30,000 nt of DNA from Chromera velia (Eukaryota; Sar; Chromeraceae). Positions 11,601 to 20,832 of the stretch are shown here, piece by piece. A program made the position numbers and the translations under genes. Location of the stretch: assembly GCA_018398765.1 (NCBI GenBank), contig JAHBMJ010000192.1, forward strand, positions 1-30,000. Reading direction: 5' to 3'. Below the pieces are notes generated by a model. The model had not been told where the DNA came from. It worked only from the letters and a program-made list of their open reading frames with translations, and searched no databases. Each line of letters starts with the position of its first letter. Positions within the stretch are counted from its first letter, which is position 1.

Positions 11601-14600
11601 GAATGAATAGAGAGAGAGACATGGAGAAAGAAGCAGAAGAAAGGTGTAGAGGTTGACTTCATCTTGGGGGGGCAGAGGCACCTCGAAAGAATTCGCAGAA
11701 AAGACTGCAGCACTCCATCCACGCAGTAAAGCGGAATGGTCTCAAACTTTTCAGAATCGAAACAAAAAATCCGACAGCAATGGTCATACTGTGTGGAAAG
11801 CAAACAATGTTTATATGAGTGAAGCCGAGAAAGGCGTGCGCATTTGGGGCTCAGAAAAAGCCTTGAGATGCAGAACGAGTAAAACTCAGAAGTGCGAAGA
11901 TGCAGTTTCACATCATGGGGGCGCGGCGAGTGTTGCGAGCTTGAAAAGACGCCAGGAGACGGTGGAGGTGAAGAAGCGAGGGAACAATACTATGCTTACC
12001 GCAAGCACTCCAGCAAGGACGTTTTTTCTCGCACCCATTCTGTGACTGCATGCGTGGGGGGATTCAAAGGGAAAGGAAGCAGCTTGCTTGAACAATCAAT
12101 GTACACAGCCTTATTTCCCTCGCGAGCCTTGTAACTGTCGCTCGAGATCAGGATGAATGTTGCTTCGATTTTGCTGTTCGAATGGCATCGTCTTGGAAAT
12201 GCACTGAAAGAGTGGAAGACACGTAGAAAGAGTGGAGAATGGTAAACCTTTATGCGCTGTAGGTGTCCATTTGGTCGTCAATAGGTTGCGCGTGCTTCCA
12301 GAGACTTTGTGCTACTCTGGCATTCAGAACACAGGCTGCATGCATGACAAGTGGACCCTCGAGAGCACTCTTGTATAAATGCGGTGGGGGCGTGTGCATT
12401 CCACTTAACTGAGAACCCGCAGGTCGCTGATCCACTCATTTAATTCAAACTTATCTAAATTACCCGGACAGACTATATGTTTCTTCTTCTCCCTTCTTTT
12501 CTTTATGTACACAACAGACAGACAGACAGACAGACGGACGGACAGACGGACAGCCAGAGAGAAAGAAAGAAAGAAAGAAAGAAAGACAGAAAGAAAGAAA
12601 AACAGAAAGAAAGAAAGACAGAACGACAGAACGACAGAAAGACAGAAAGACAGAAAGAAAGAAAGAAAGAAAGGAGGGAAAGAAGAAGGGACAGAAAAAA
12701 CCGACTAACCATGCGTCTCCGCACCTGCACACCTGCTGTCCGGGCCCTCCCGACCCCAACATGCACATCCAGGAGGTCCCCCACCAGCATCTCACGGAGC
12801 CTTCCCGAGTCCCTCTCTGAGTCCATCCGCATTCCACAGCTGCTGCACGCACTCCACGCACTCCAAACCCCACCGTCGCTACATCCTCCGGGAGTAGAGA
12901 ACGGATTCTGGTTCGCTGCAATCAGCCAGCGGGTTGAAGAGGAAGCATGCGCAAAAACAAAGCCATTGTTTGCATACAATTTGCACTTAAGCCCATTCAA
13001 ATAGGCGCTTTGCTACTTTGCGTCACGCATAGAGAAGAAGTCATGCACCAACAAAGAGAAGCAGACATGTGCGGGTGAACACAAACAGGGTCGGTCAACT
13101 GTGAAAGCTTCCGAGGAGGGCCAGGGCCTCGATTGATCAGACAAACAGACGAGCAGACGAAAACCAGTGCATGAATGCAAACACGTAAGGTGCCCCCCAG
13201 TAGAAGGGAAATCAAATATGGAAAGAAGAAACGAAGAAGTGGCACAGAACCCCAGTGACGAACCACAGAGATTTGCCGACCCGTCCCCACCAAAGCACTG
13301 GGAGAAGTCCCGGTGCGGGGGACAGAGCACAGGGGAGGCCATTGGGAACTTCCAGGAGACAAATTCTCTTTTACGGGCCTGCTTTCCGGGACCACAAAGC
13401 TGATCACACCCACCCCAGTCTGCCCACTCCGCCATGTTGTCGCACGGCACGTCTGCATGGAGGAGGAGAGTCAAAATGGAATATGCACTTGTTGACTTTT
13501 TTAAAAATTTGGATCTAGGTTTCAATGAAGGCACACTGAACATTTTTCAGCAAAACAAGAAGAAAGAGGCCCCACGGCCATTTTTCTCACAAAAACTCGA
13601 AGTAGCCTCCTCCGCATCGATCACATTCTCGGTCCGCCTGCATGCATGTGACTATTATCTGTCGTACCTCGGATGTAGGCTGCATAGTCGTGAGAGACGT
13701 CGAGCAACTTGACGAGGCCTTGCGTGTAGATCCTGCACAGAGGCGCAGTGCTGACGAGATTCGCGTCCTGCACGAATCCCTTCTCGAAGGCCTCGTGGTC
13801 GAACGCAGCTCTGTAGTCGAAACACGAACAGCTGCATGCAGAGGGAATGAAGGGAACTCATGCCGGAAGAAGCAAGGTGATCGACTGTATGCCACTTTGG
13901 TTCAATTCAGTCACAACCGCCGCATGCTCGCGCAAGACTAACGGAAACTCAAACAGGGACACAGGAAGACATTCAACACATTCTGTTGGCCCAGAGAGAG
14001 AAAGATGATCCACAGAAAGAGGGAAACACCTTTCATACTGTTCTACTTCGTCGCAGTGTTGCCGGACGCACAGCACACGAACATTTACGGATTCTTGTTT
14101 GGCAGTCGCCCTGCTTCATTCAGTCGTTCAGCGTTTTTCTGCACGCGTGCATCCCTTGTCGTCTTTCTATGACGTCAACTCACTTGTCCTTTTCCCTGCA
14201 CATCTGAGCGCATTCTTCCACACTCGCGGCAGGGAAAACCTCAGGTTCGGGAGATGGGTGGGCAGCTGGCCCTGCGCAGGTGGCCCACTGAATCGGAGGA
14301 TGGAACCCCTCTGCATGCTCTCATCCATTCAAACACGCATGGGGGTATGTTTGCGCCCAGCCACATGAACACATATTTGCATTCAGGCTCGAAAGAGGTT
14401 TGCACAGCTAGGCGAAACTTTTGCACCAGCGATGCTTTCTTCACTTCATGAAAAGAAATCCCGTCGCTTTCGTTCTACACATTTTTCTTCCTGGCTCTTT
14501 TTTTTTTTCGAATACATATTTTTGTCCAAGTATCCGGGTCTGGTCACAGACAAAAAAGGATTCCGAGTTTTTGTGCTCTTTTGATGGAGACAAGCGGCTT

Positions 14601-17600
14601 GTGTTTGCTTCCGGCGGTACACCTTACGAGAGAAACTTCTGCTCTTCTATCCTGCCGTATGTTATGTTTTTTTTTTTTCGTTGGGCTCCGGGAGATTTCT
14701 TCGCAAAATATGACACACCCATTTACTTTTTCATCCTTCTGTAGATAGCGAGCGTTTGGTCGCTCTTCGTGCTGACCTATTCTCTTTTTCTTCTCCACCC
14801 CCCAGGAGGACAGACGGAGCTGCAGCCAGCGAGTACGCAACTCGAAGGAGAACCACTTGGACAGAGAGGAAGACTGAACCTCCCCGTTGCCCGCGTTGAA
14901 GTGAGAGAGCAGCGCTGCACGACACGTCAACGAAAAGGCAAGGAAGGCAACGAGAAAATAAATGTATGTGCAAGTCGAGGCACTCAATGGAGACTCGATT
15001 GGAAGAAGAGGAGACGCTGTCAGAGGGATCCATCCATCCGTCTTTCACGATTGCCGAGAGTTGATTCACTCACCCAGGTAGACCCTCACACACCGACCAA
15101 ACTGATGGCTCAGTGCCTTGCAATCAAGATATATGACTGACTTTCCATTGTCCGATCAAAATGCAGCTGTTCGTCTGCAGCCCCTGAAGGAACGTATGGA
15201 TTTGCGTTTTCGAGCGTGTCGATAGCGAGGTACACATCCATAAACCTGCATGTGAGAAAGAGGGAAAGAAGGAGAAAGGGAGGAAGAAAAAAGGGAAAGG
15301 ATGTCCAAAAAGTTGCCACTTCAAGTTTCCAAACTCAAGAAAAACGCAAACATGGGCACAAAAGACGCAAGGAAACATTGGGAATAACGAAGAGAAGAGG
15401 CAGGTCTCGAAGAGGCCCTCATACAAAACCACTCAGATGTCTACTGAGAGAGACACGTGAAAGTGCAAGCGCGATTGAGACAGACTGAGAGTAGATCGAC
15501 GTGGAGAGCCAAGCATGAAAAAACAAAACATGTACGCATTCACCTACCGAGATCCAGACCGCATAGGCGACTCCTCTACCAGCCTTCCCTTGAGGAACAT
15601 TCCCCAGGTGTCCACAGACAAAATCTGAACGTCTTCCTCCTTCATCAGAAGAATCGATGCGAGGCCAGCCTTCAGGTCATGGAAGAACCCCACTGGCGAG
15701 AAAAAGGACTCGTACCTGAAAGATGCAAAAATCAAAGGACAGAATGTCAGACAGACAGACACAAAGAAAGGCATCGGTGGACACACAATCAAAAGGAAAA
15801 AGAAAAATCTCACAGCATAGACATATGGTATTTCGAAAAGCTTCACATAAGATAAATGTGTACCTCGGTCAAAACTCTTGAAAAACCGAAAGGCCGTAGA
15901 TAGAAGACAAACAAAAAAGGGAACGAAGTACGTTCACTGCAGGCAGCAGAAGTCCCCTCACTCTGACCAGTTGGTTGCCATCAGCATGTTCAGAGGATCC
16001 GCACTTAAGGAGAGAACTATCGACTCAAACTTCTTCCAGTCTAACCCCGCCTTCTCGGCCTCTGAGGCAAAGCCAAGCTCGGTGGTCGAGAAGAGGTCCC
16101 CCTTTCGTTTGTAGTTGACAAGCACTGCAGAGAGAATTAAAGAGGAGGGACACAAATAATGAGCAAACTTCGTCTTCTAGTGTTCCTGAGCGCTTTTCTT
16201 GTTGTTTCCGAACACCATGGGGAAGTGAAAGACAGTGATGAGAAAAGATCCAACTTTACTTCAATCGTGCCTCCTTTCTTCTTCAATTCTCCGAAGTCCC
16301 CCCCTGATGCACGCTGACAGACACTGACTGACTTCTTTCAGTCGACTCTGAGGCCACATTCATTGTCCCCATACCCGCAACAGAGCTGTCACAGAAACGG
16401 GGAGTGGGGCACTGACGGGTCTGCAGGCAGGGGAAATGAGCGTGAAAGGAAAGCACAGGAATGGGTTGGCTGGTCGAATCGTTTCATTCAGTTTGCCTAC
16501 ATGCATGGCAAAAATAAAAAAAGGAAAGGGCGAATCATGTTCAGAAAAACAAGTCTTGATGCGTGTCCTACAGATTCAGGGTCGTGGAGACAAAATCAAA
16601 AGAGAAGGAAGATGCGCTCTGTCGGACCCTTGCAAATGTTTTCTTTCCTGCGTGACCAGGGGAGTTTGCTCATTCTTTCTTTGTTGCGTAATTAAAAACT
16701 CCCCCTCCTTGCATTTTTCCCTCACCTGCAGGTGCACATCTGCGCAGGGTCGGCCTCCCGATGCAGGCATGGACTGCAACCAGTCAGGACAAATCGAGAA
16801 AAACAAATAAAGAGATGACGGGGGGGAGGGAGGAAGAGAGGATTAGTGGGGGAAGTTCGCTGTGTCTGTCATGTTGTTTTCACAAACATCCGCTCGTGAG
16901 CACTCAGGGTTGTTTCTGCAAATGGGCGAGTCGATGCTTGGACGTGCGTGAGTGAATGAAAAAGATGGAGAGCGGGAGGCAGACGGGCAAACAAACTGTG
17001 CGTATTCTCTCTCTTGTTTTCTGTACAGGCAGACAGACAAGCAGAGAGACGTACCATATGTTTCTCTCTTTTCCCTTCTTTTCTTCGTGCAGGGAGACAG
17101 GCCGATAGACATGACAGACAGATAGACAGAGGGAGAAACGGGCGGAGGGGGAAGGCGGAGAGAGGTGGCGACAAATTAGGGGAGTGCGTGCGTGGTCTCT
17201 CGTGATATTCATCACACCAAGTGTGCCTTCTGTAGATCAAATTGACTAACTGATAGATAAGTCTGGGTGCAAGTCTCGTGGTCTCTGTGCCTGCGTGCGC
17301 CAATCGTCTAGACTGACCCCTAGAGGCCAAAACCTGGCCTGGGCGTTTGTGCCTATTCCTCCTTTTTCGACTAGCTCGGCAGCTCTCATTTCCTCCTCCG
17401 CCTGCTTTTCGGCTTCATTGGCAGTCTCACTTGAACTGGCTGCACTCTCTCCCTCCACGGGAAGGCAGAGAGCCGGACACGAGCTCCAGGCAGCCCACAG
17501 AGGAGAGCCGCTGCAAGAGGTTGCTGCAGACAACACAAACAAAAAACAAGAAATGGTGATTTGAGTAGAAGAAACTAGGGAGGGCACCTAGGTACGTAGA

Positions 17601-18805
17601 GGGAGAGAGGAAGAAAGAAGGAAAGAAAAAAAGCAGGAGAGAGAAAGACAGAATGAGGAAACTATGCATTCATCAGAACAATAGACGACAGACAGATTAG
17701 ACGAGACAGATATACACGAACAAGGACAATCACATGCATACGTCGAGTCAATATTGGCCGGCCCTCAGTGTTTTCTCCCTGACAGGCTGTGTGCCGAAAA
17801 AAAAGTAATAATCGTCAGGAGGATGTGAATGAATGAATGAATGAATGAATGAACGAACGAATGAATAGACAAAAAGGTGGATAGACAGATCAATGAATGA
17901 AGGTGTTTACGGATAGATGAGGAGAGTGCTGGGTTGAAACACATAGTTCACTGACTGACTAACTGCATGGAACTCTATTACAAGCCTCTTCTTGAAAGTT
18001 CCTCTTGCAAGTAAATTTGAGAGGAAGTGATACATCTGCGATGCGAATTCGACGTCTCCTCCCCTCAAATCCGCACTGAGCAGTGCAAGGGCTCCAATCC
18101 GCCCACCCGCTCTCTTTACAGGGCCCTGACACAGTCACCCTCAAAAATTGCGTTTGGGTGTTCTGGCCTTGTCCTGCAGCACTCTGTCCTCCTGCAGAGC
18201 CCCCACCGGTCGTTGCAGATGAAGAAGAAGACGACGATTGAGATCCAGAGTCACCGTCAGCCTCCACCAACAATGTGGACTCCAAAACAAGAGCTCCCAC
18301 CTCTGCAGAAGAAGCAACGGAAGATGGGTCGCGATGGAAACAGCAGGACCACTCACTGTGGAAATTTGTTCGTATCGTGGGGTAGATGAAGGGATGGGTG
18401 GACGGACGAATGGACGAAAACCGTACAGAATGGATGCACGCCCCCAGGGAGAGGGAACACCTCTTCCCCAGATGAGGGATTCGTTGTTCTGTCCCTCACA
18501 ATGTGAAACTCAGTAATTATGTTTTCTTCCTTCCTTCCTTCCTTCCTTCCTTCCTTCCTTTCTTTCTTTCTTTCTTTCTCTCTCTCTCTCTCTTCCTTTC
18601 TTTTTTCCGTTTTTGAATCATGTGTATTCCGAGTCCCCCCGGCTTTGTCCCGTCGGCTTTCCGGGACCCGTCGGTCGTTTTGATGGATGAGCTTTCACCG
18701 GAGCACCCATGCTTTTTGGAGTGTCGCGTTTTCCTTCCCTCTGGAATTTTCTCCCACTCCCTCTCTATTTGTGTCTATGCCTGTGTGCGCCTGTCCTTAG
18801 GTATT

Positions 18806-18836
<31 letters not shown>

Positions 18837-19980
18837 TCAAGACGCTAACATCGCAAGTCCCGGTGGACTCCACATAAAAAATGAGAGACGGGCTTCCTCA
18901 TCTGTACCGCTGTGCGGCGTTTTGCTCGCTTGCTCACACATCTCAAGAACATCATCTGAACACTGGTCAATCAAAGTTTTTCTTCTCAAGCCGATATATC
19001 GCCCCCCGACCTGTTTGTCTGAGTGCTGGGAGCGCAAAGAAGTAGAAGAGGACGCCCCCGATGACGGAGAGGGCGATGATCATGATAATGAACTTGGCAC
19101 ACCCCACTGGGAAGAGCATACAAGAATCAGCACAGGAGAGATGAGAAGAGAAGAGAAGAAAAAGGGGATTCAGAGAGTGAAGAGGGGACCAAGGAACACC
19201 AACGGCGTCAAAGGTGTTTCACAGAGTAGGATAAAGTTGAGAAAGAAAAAGCGGGTGGCAAAAGTGTTGGTGGTGGAGGCGACAAAAGAAAAGGAAGAAA
19301 TCGAGCCTTGTTACTGCTCCAGACACAATTAGTTGCGTCACGGAGAATGGGGAGGAGAGGACGGAAGATGAAAACGAAAAGAAGACAATCAGAAAAACCA
19401 AAGAGGTTGAACTGCCAATGAAATACCCTTTTCCCGATACAAATTATCAATCTCATCACTCACCAAGGTGTGACTTCCTCTTCTTCTGCCACTGAGGTGC
19501 TCCCTGCTCCTCCCACAGATAACTTTCGTCCATGCCGATGACGTTTCCGTCCTCGTCGAAGTAGTACCCATCCATCGCATACGCAAGCTCTCCTTCCCCC
19601 TCCCAGCTTTCCCCTTCTGCAGCCTCGTCCTCTTCCCATCCCTGGTCGTCTATATCCTCCCGGTCTACGTCGTCACCGGGTTCTTCTGTCTGGTCGCGAA
19701 CGAGCACACTTCCTCGGTTACCTCCCGTCACGACAAACTGTTCTTTTCCTTCTTCCTTCACATCTACAGAAGAGGAACCGGAGGAAGAGGCGCCCGAACT
19801 CTTCAGGCCCTCTCCTATGCTCCGAAGTGTCTGCTTGTCGGTATGCCGTAAGAAGTCCGACACAAGCGATGCCGCTGCCTCTCCAGTCCCCTGGCCATTC
19901 TCCTCTACGCTCCCTACCGACCCATCAGACTCCGAATCTGAGGAACTCCTCATGCCGTCTCTCTCTCTTCTATGGGCCAT
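5494..19980 (-). CDS. 26-exon gene for a type II membrane protein with TSP1, PAN/apple and RCC1-like repeats
   Basis: My exon model, in transcript order: 19980-19464, 19106-19011, 18302-17964, 17523-17318, 16773-16726, 16420-16333, 16124-15962, 15715-15548, 15245-15142, 14914-14777, 14310-14184, 13831-13668, 13452-13264, 12915-12796, 12408-12306, 12203-12000, 11704-11682, 11552-11499, 11147-11040, 10653-10561, 10149-9946, 9437-9192, 8815-8351, 7911-7882, 7448-5846, 5560-5494. All introns are GT-AG and all phases agree. The total is 5667 nt, or 1888 residues. The ATG at 19980 is the first after an in-frame stop. An acceptor-like TTCCTGCAG just upstream could mean a 5' UTR intron or an earlier exon. 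TSP1 and PAN modules are typical of secreted or cell-surface adhesion proteins, so a surface or secretory-organelle role is inferred. The whole architecture is not one I recognise. Weakest exons: 11704-11682, the 12306 donor, the 17318 donor and the 19011 donor. Confidence 0.8.
5561..5845 (-). other. Last intron of the TSP1/RCC1 gene, open in frame across its whole length
   Basis: The 285-nt intron starts with GTCAGTCGCC and ends in a (TG)n run directly before ATTGCAG. Its length divides by three and it has no in-frame stop, so a retained copy would still encode a protein with 95 more residues. The added stretch contains two hydrophobic segments (ASFLSLFAILILL and VICGALLPSFLFIFC) and a Val-Cys run from the repeat. 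I prefer splicing because the donor type matches others in the gene and the low-complexity part is unlikely to be protein. Confidence 0.6.
7699..7780. repeat. Compound (CA)n / (GCACAC)n microsatellite
   Basis: A CA dinucleotide array passes into CACACG-type hexamer units. It lies in the intron between exons 24 and 25 of the minus-strand gene. The arrays open long apparent reading frames of Thr-His or Val-Cys repeats that I do not regard as genes. Confidence 0.9.
8270..8329. repeat. (CCTT)n / (CCTG)n microsatellite in the intron after exon 23
   Basis: Tetranucleotide units CCTT, then about nine CCTG-type units, then CCTT again. It lies downstream (in transcript order) of the exon at 8815-8351. 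It is the reverse complement in type of the GGCA tract at 8846-8890 on the other side of that exon. Confidence 0.9.
8837..8890. repeat. (GGCA)n microsatellite in the intron before exon 23
   Basis: Units of GGCA/GGAA follow closely on the acceptor-side TGCATGCATGCAG of the exon at 8815-8351. In the transcript this reads CCTGCC repeats and can pair with the GGCAGG repeats of the next intron. Confidence 0.9.
9485..9511. repeat. (GAGAA)n microsatellite
   Basis: Five or so units of AGAGA/GAGAA in the intron between exons 21 and 22 of the minus-strand gene. Confidence 0.85.
11682..12203 (-). other. Linker exon and 23-nt micro-exon before the propeller (exons 16-17)
   Basis: Exon 16 (12203-12000, residues about 857-924) follows a CTCTTTCAG acceptor and ends at a strong GTAAGC donor. 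It reads like a folded segment (IEATFILISSDSYKAREGN, VYIDCSSKLLPFPLN, TEWVREKTSLLECL). Its family is not recognised. Exon 16 ends in phase 2, while the next RCC1 exon can only be entered in phase 1. A 23-nt micro-exon at 11704-11682 (after GCTGCAG, before GTGCCT) is the simplest bridge I found. It adds LFCEFFR. That micro-exon is the least certain part of the gene model. Confidence 0.5.
12306..13452 (-). other. Second pair of TSP1-type domains (exons 13-15)
   Basis: Exon 13 (residues 720-782) has CDNMAEWADWGGCDQLCGPG followed by ARKREFVSW and further Cys to ANLC, a clear TSP1 domain. Exon 14 starts a fourth domain: GVWSAWSACSSCGMRMDSER. I end exon 14 at a GTGAGA donor (12796) because this leads in phase to exon 15, which is strikingly Cys-rich (QECSRGSTCHACSLCSEC). 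A competing donor, GTTAGT near 12712, would give a longer Arg/Val-rich exon and put exon 15 in another frame that soon meets a stop. The introns beside exon 14 carry a long GACA/GAAA repeat (12518-12680). Confidence 0.72.
12518..12680. repeat. Long interrupted (GACA)n / (GAAA)n tract
   Basis: About 160 bp of GACA, GACG, GAAA and GACAGAAA units. It lies within the intron between exons 14 and 15. In the transcript it is a long pyrimidine-rich CTTT/CTGT stretch close to the acceptor at 12408, and may act as an extended polypyrimidine tract. Confidence 0.9.
13668..14310 (-). other. PAN/apple-like domain (exons 11-12)
   Basis: Spliced residues about 623-719 read ATCAGPA, then VEECAQMCREKDNCSCFDYR, and later APLCRIYT. 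The pattern of a first Cys, an (E)CAxxC helix, a Cys before an aromatic strand (C-FDY) and a last Cys before a hydrophobic strand is that of PAN/apple domains. These bind proteins or carbohydrates and occur in apicomplexan microneme proteins beside TSP1 modules. The codon split at the intron (phase 2) creates the Asn between KD and CSC, which supports the splice. The call rests on Cys spacing only; no profile search was possible. Confidence 0.62.
14777..16124 (-). other. Unassigned extracellular module (exons 7-10)
   Basis: Residues about 432-622 come from four phase-consistent exons. They contain no cysteine that I can see, and are mixed hydrophobic and charged, as in a folded globular domain. 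Recognisable stretches are GLDWKKFESIVLSL, DVQILSVDTWGMFLKGRL, FMDVYLAIDTLENANPYV and SKWFSFELRTRW. I do not recognise the family and give no function. The lack of Cys contrasts with the TSP1 and PAN modules on either side. Exon boundaries are supported by phase and good acceptors (TCTGCAG, TTTCAG, ATGCAG, GTGCAG). Confidence 0.65.
16333..18302 (-). other. First pair of thrombospondin type 1 (TSP1) domains (exons 3-6)
   Basis: Exon 3 (residues 205-317) opens with a Ser/Gly/Gln-rich linker and then a TSP1 domain: GWADWSPCTAQCG, a basic RRRRIR strand, then C and NRVPC. Exons 4-6 build a second domain split over three exons: PLWAAWSSCPALC, a Glu/Ala-rich insertion of about 35 residues, then MPASGGRPCADVHLQ and TRQCPTPRFC. 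The GG-PC and final Cys spacing match the family. TSP1 domains bind glycans or proteins at cell surfaces and are often C-mannosylated on the first Trp of W-x-x-W, a pattern present in both. The tail after PRFCD is Ser/Thr/Met-rich linker. Confidence 0.82.
17827..17867. repeat. (GAAT)n microsatellite
   Basis: About nine GAAT/GAAC units in the intron between exons 3 and 4 of the minus-strand gene. Confidence 0.9.
18525..18594. repeat. (CTTC)n-(TTTC)n-(TC)n compound microsatellite
   Basis: A pure pyrimidine run on the plus strand of about 70 bp, in the 708-bp intron between exons 2 and 3, which is the longest intron of the gene model. A (GT)n run follows at 18810-18836. I see no coding sequence in this intron. 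Confidence 0.9.
18810..18836. repeat. (GT)n microsatellite
   Basis: About thirteen GT units in intron 2 of the minus-strand gene. No other function is visible. Confidence 0.9.
19011..19980 (-). other. Acidic cytosolic N-terminus and membrane span (exons 1-2)
   Basis: Residues 1-172 have no signal peptide and start MAHRRERDGMRSSS. They are rich in Ser, Asp and Glu, with Trp and Tyr set in acid runs (GWEEDE, ESWEGEGE, SYLWEE), and end in basic QKKRKSH. Exon 2 adds a span of about 21 hydrophobic residues (about 177-197, FIIMIIALSVIGGVLFYFF). Positive charges before the span and a long Cys-rich region after it predict type II topology: N-terminus in the cytosol, modules outside. If exon 2 were not spliced at its GTCGGG donor it would run into a stop about 14 codons later. 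The splice to exon 3 is phase 1 to phase 1 and keeps the frame, which favours one continuous gene over a small separate one. Confidence 0.72.
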
Positions 19981-20832
19981 CAATCCAACTGCAGGAACGC
20001 CAGGATCAGAGAGAAGTTCAGATCTCCGCTGCGGTCCCCCAGTCACTCAATTCCCTGGCTGTCTGTCTACCTCCGTTCTGATATAGAGGATTGATGAAAC
20101 GGTGTTGCATGCACGGCGAATGATCGCTTCTACACGGCTTTTTCTCGGTGCTCTCTGAAGCACTGCTCAGGAATTAACCCTTGAATGGCCGCAGGTGAAA
20201 CGTCACCGCGCAAAGGACTCGTAACCAACTCCAAAAGTTATGCACATGTTGCATTTATCAACTTGCATGCATGCGTTTTCAGGCGTGTGTTGTGCGGAGG
20301 TGCGACTGTGCAGGTAGATCCAGAATTCGCCTTGGATCTCATGCTTATGTCGTCTGCGTCTTCAAAGGTGTGCATTAGCGGTACCAACAGTCGTGTAGTC
20401 CCATGCAGTTAAACAACAGACTGTATACAGCTATATATAACCTTCCATGCAACTGCATGGCAACCTGCATGGCATTTTCTGCATTTTTGAAGTTACTGCG
20501 TAGACTGATGCCAGTTTTGTCAAAATTTGTCAGGCACTTTTATTTCGGCGCGCGCGGTGGCAATTTCGCGCGAAACTTATATAAGGTCTCAATGTTTTGC
20601 AACTGCGCATGCATGCATGCGCTGTCACGCACGCAGAGTTTCAGACGTTTGGTAACTTTGGTCGAACAGTGTTGAGGAGCTGTTGCAATCATCATTCGAA
20701 GTTTCCTGTAGCTCTAATTGTTTGCATAGAAGAGAAAATGTGCAAGTAAATGTGAATCGACTGGGAGTTTCCGTTCTTTGAGTCAAACAACACTTGCTGT
20801 TGTCTTTGAGACACGCTCAAACACGTGCAACA
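19981..20832. promoter_or_regulatory. Divergent intergenic region with TGCATGCA palindromes
   Basis: The two genes start head-to-head here, so this 852-bp stretch should contain both promoters and 5' UTRs. It has TGCATGCA at 20106-20113, TGCATGCATGC at 20264-20274, and an 18-bp perfect palindrome GCGCATGCATGCATGCGC at 20605-20622. Several CTGCATGG words lie near 20450-20480. AGCTATATATAACC (about 20429-20442) and CTTATATAAGG (about 20576-20586) are TATA-like. GCATGC-type motifs are known promoter elements bound by AP2 factors in apicomplexans; their use here is inferred. No transcription start can be fixed from sequence alone. Confidence 0.5.

Noticed and set aside
12250-12435. Minus-strand frame ending DDQMDTYSA as the end of a separate TSP1 gene
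   Set aside because: A different frame of the same segment is Cys-rich and joins both neighbouring exons in phase, which better fits one continuous gene.
15072-15110. A possible extra small exon with a good GTGAGT donor (about 28 nt, minus strand)
   Set aside because: It has a poor pyrimidine tract, and including it shifts the next exon into a less protein-like frame; the direct junction 15142 to 14914 is in phase.
18837-19037. Stop shortly after the membrane span as the end of a small tail-anchored protein
   Set aside because: A phase-1 donor before that stop joins in frame to the TSP1 exon, and no signal peptide or other start was found just upstream of that exon. It remains the main alternative.
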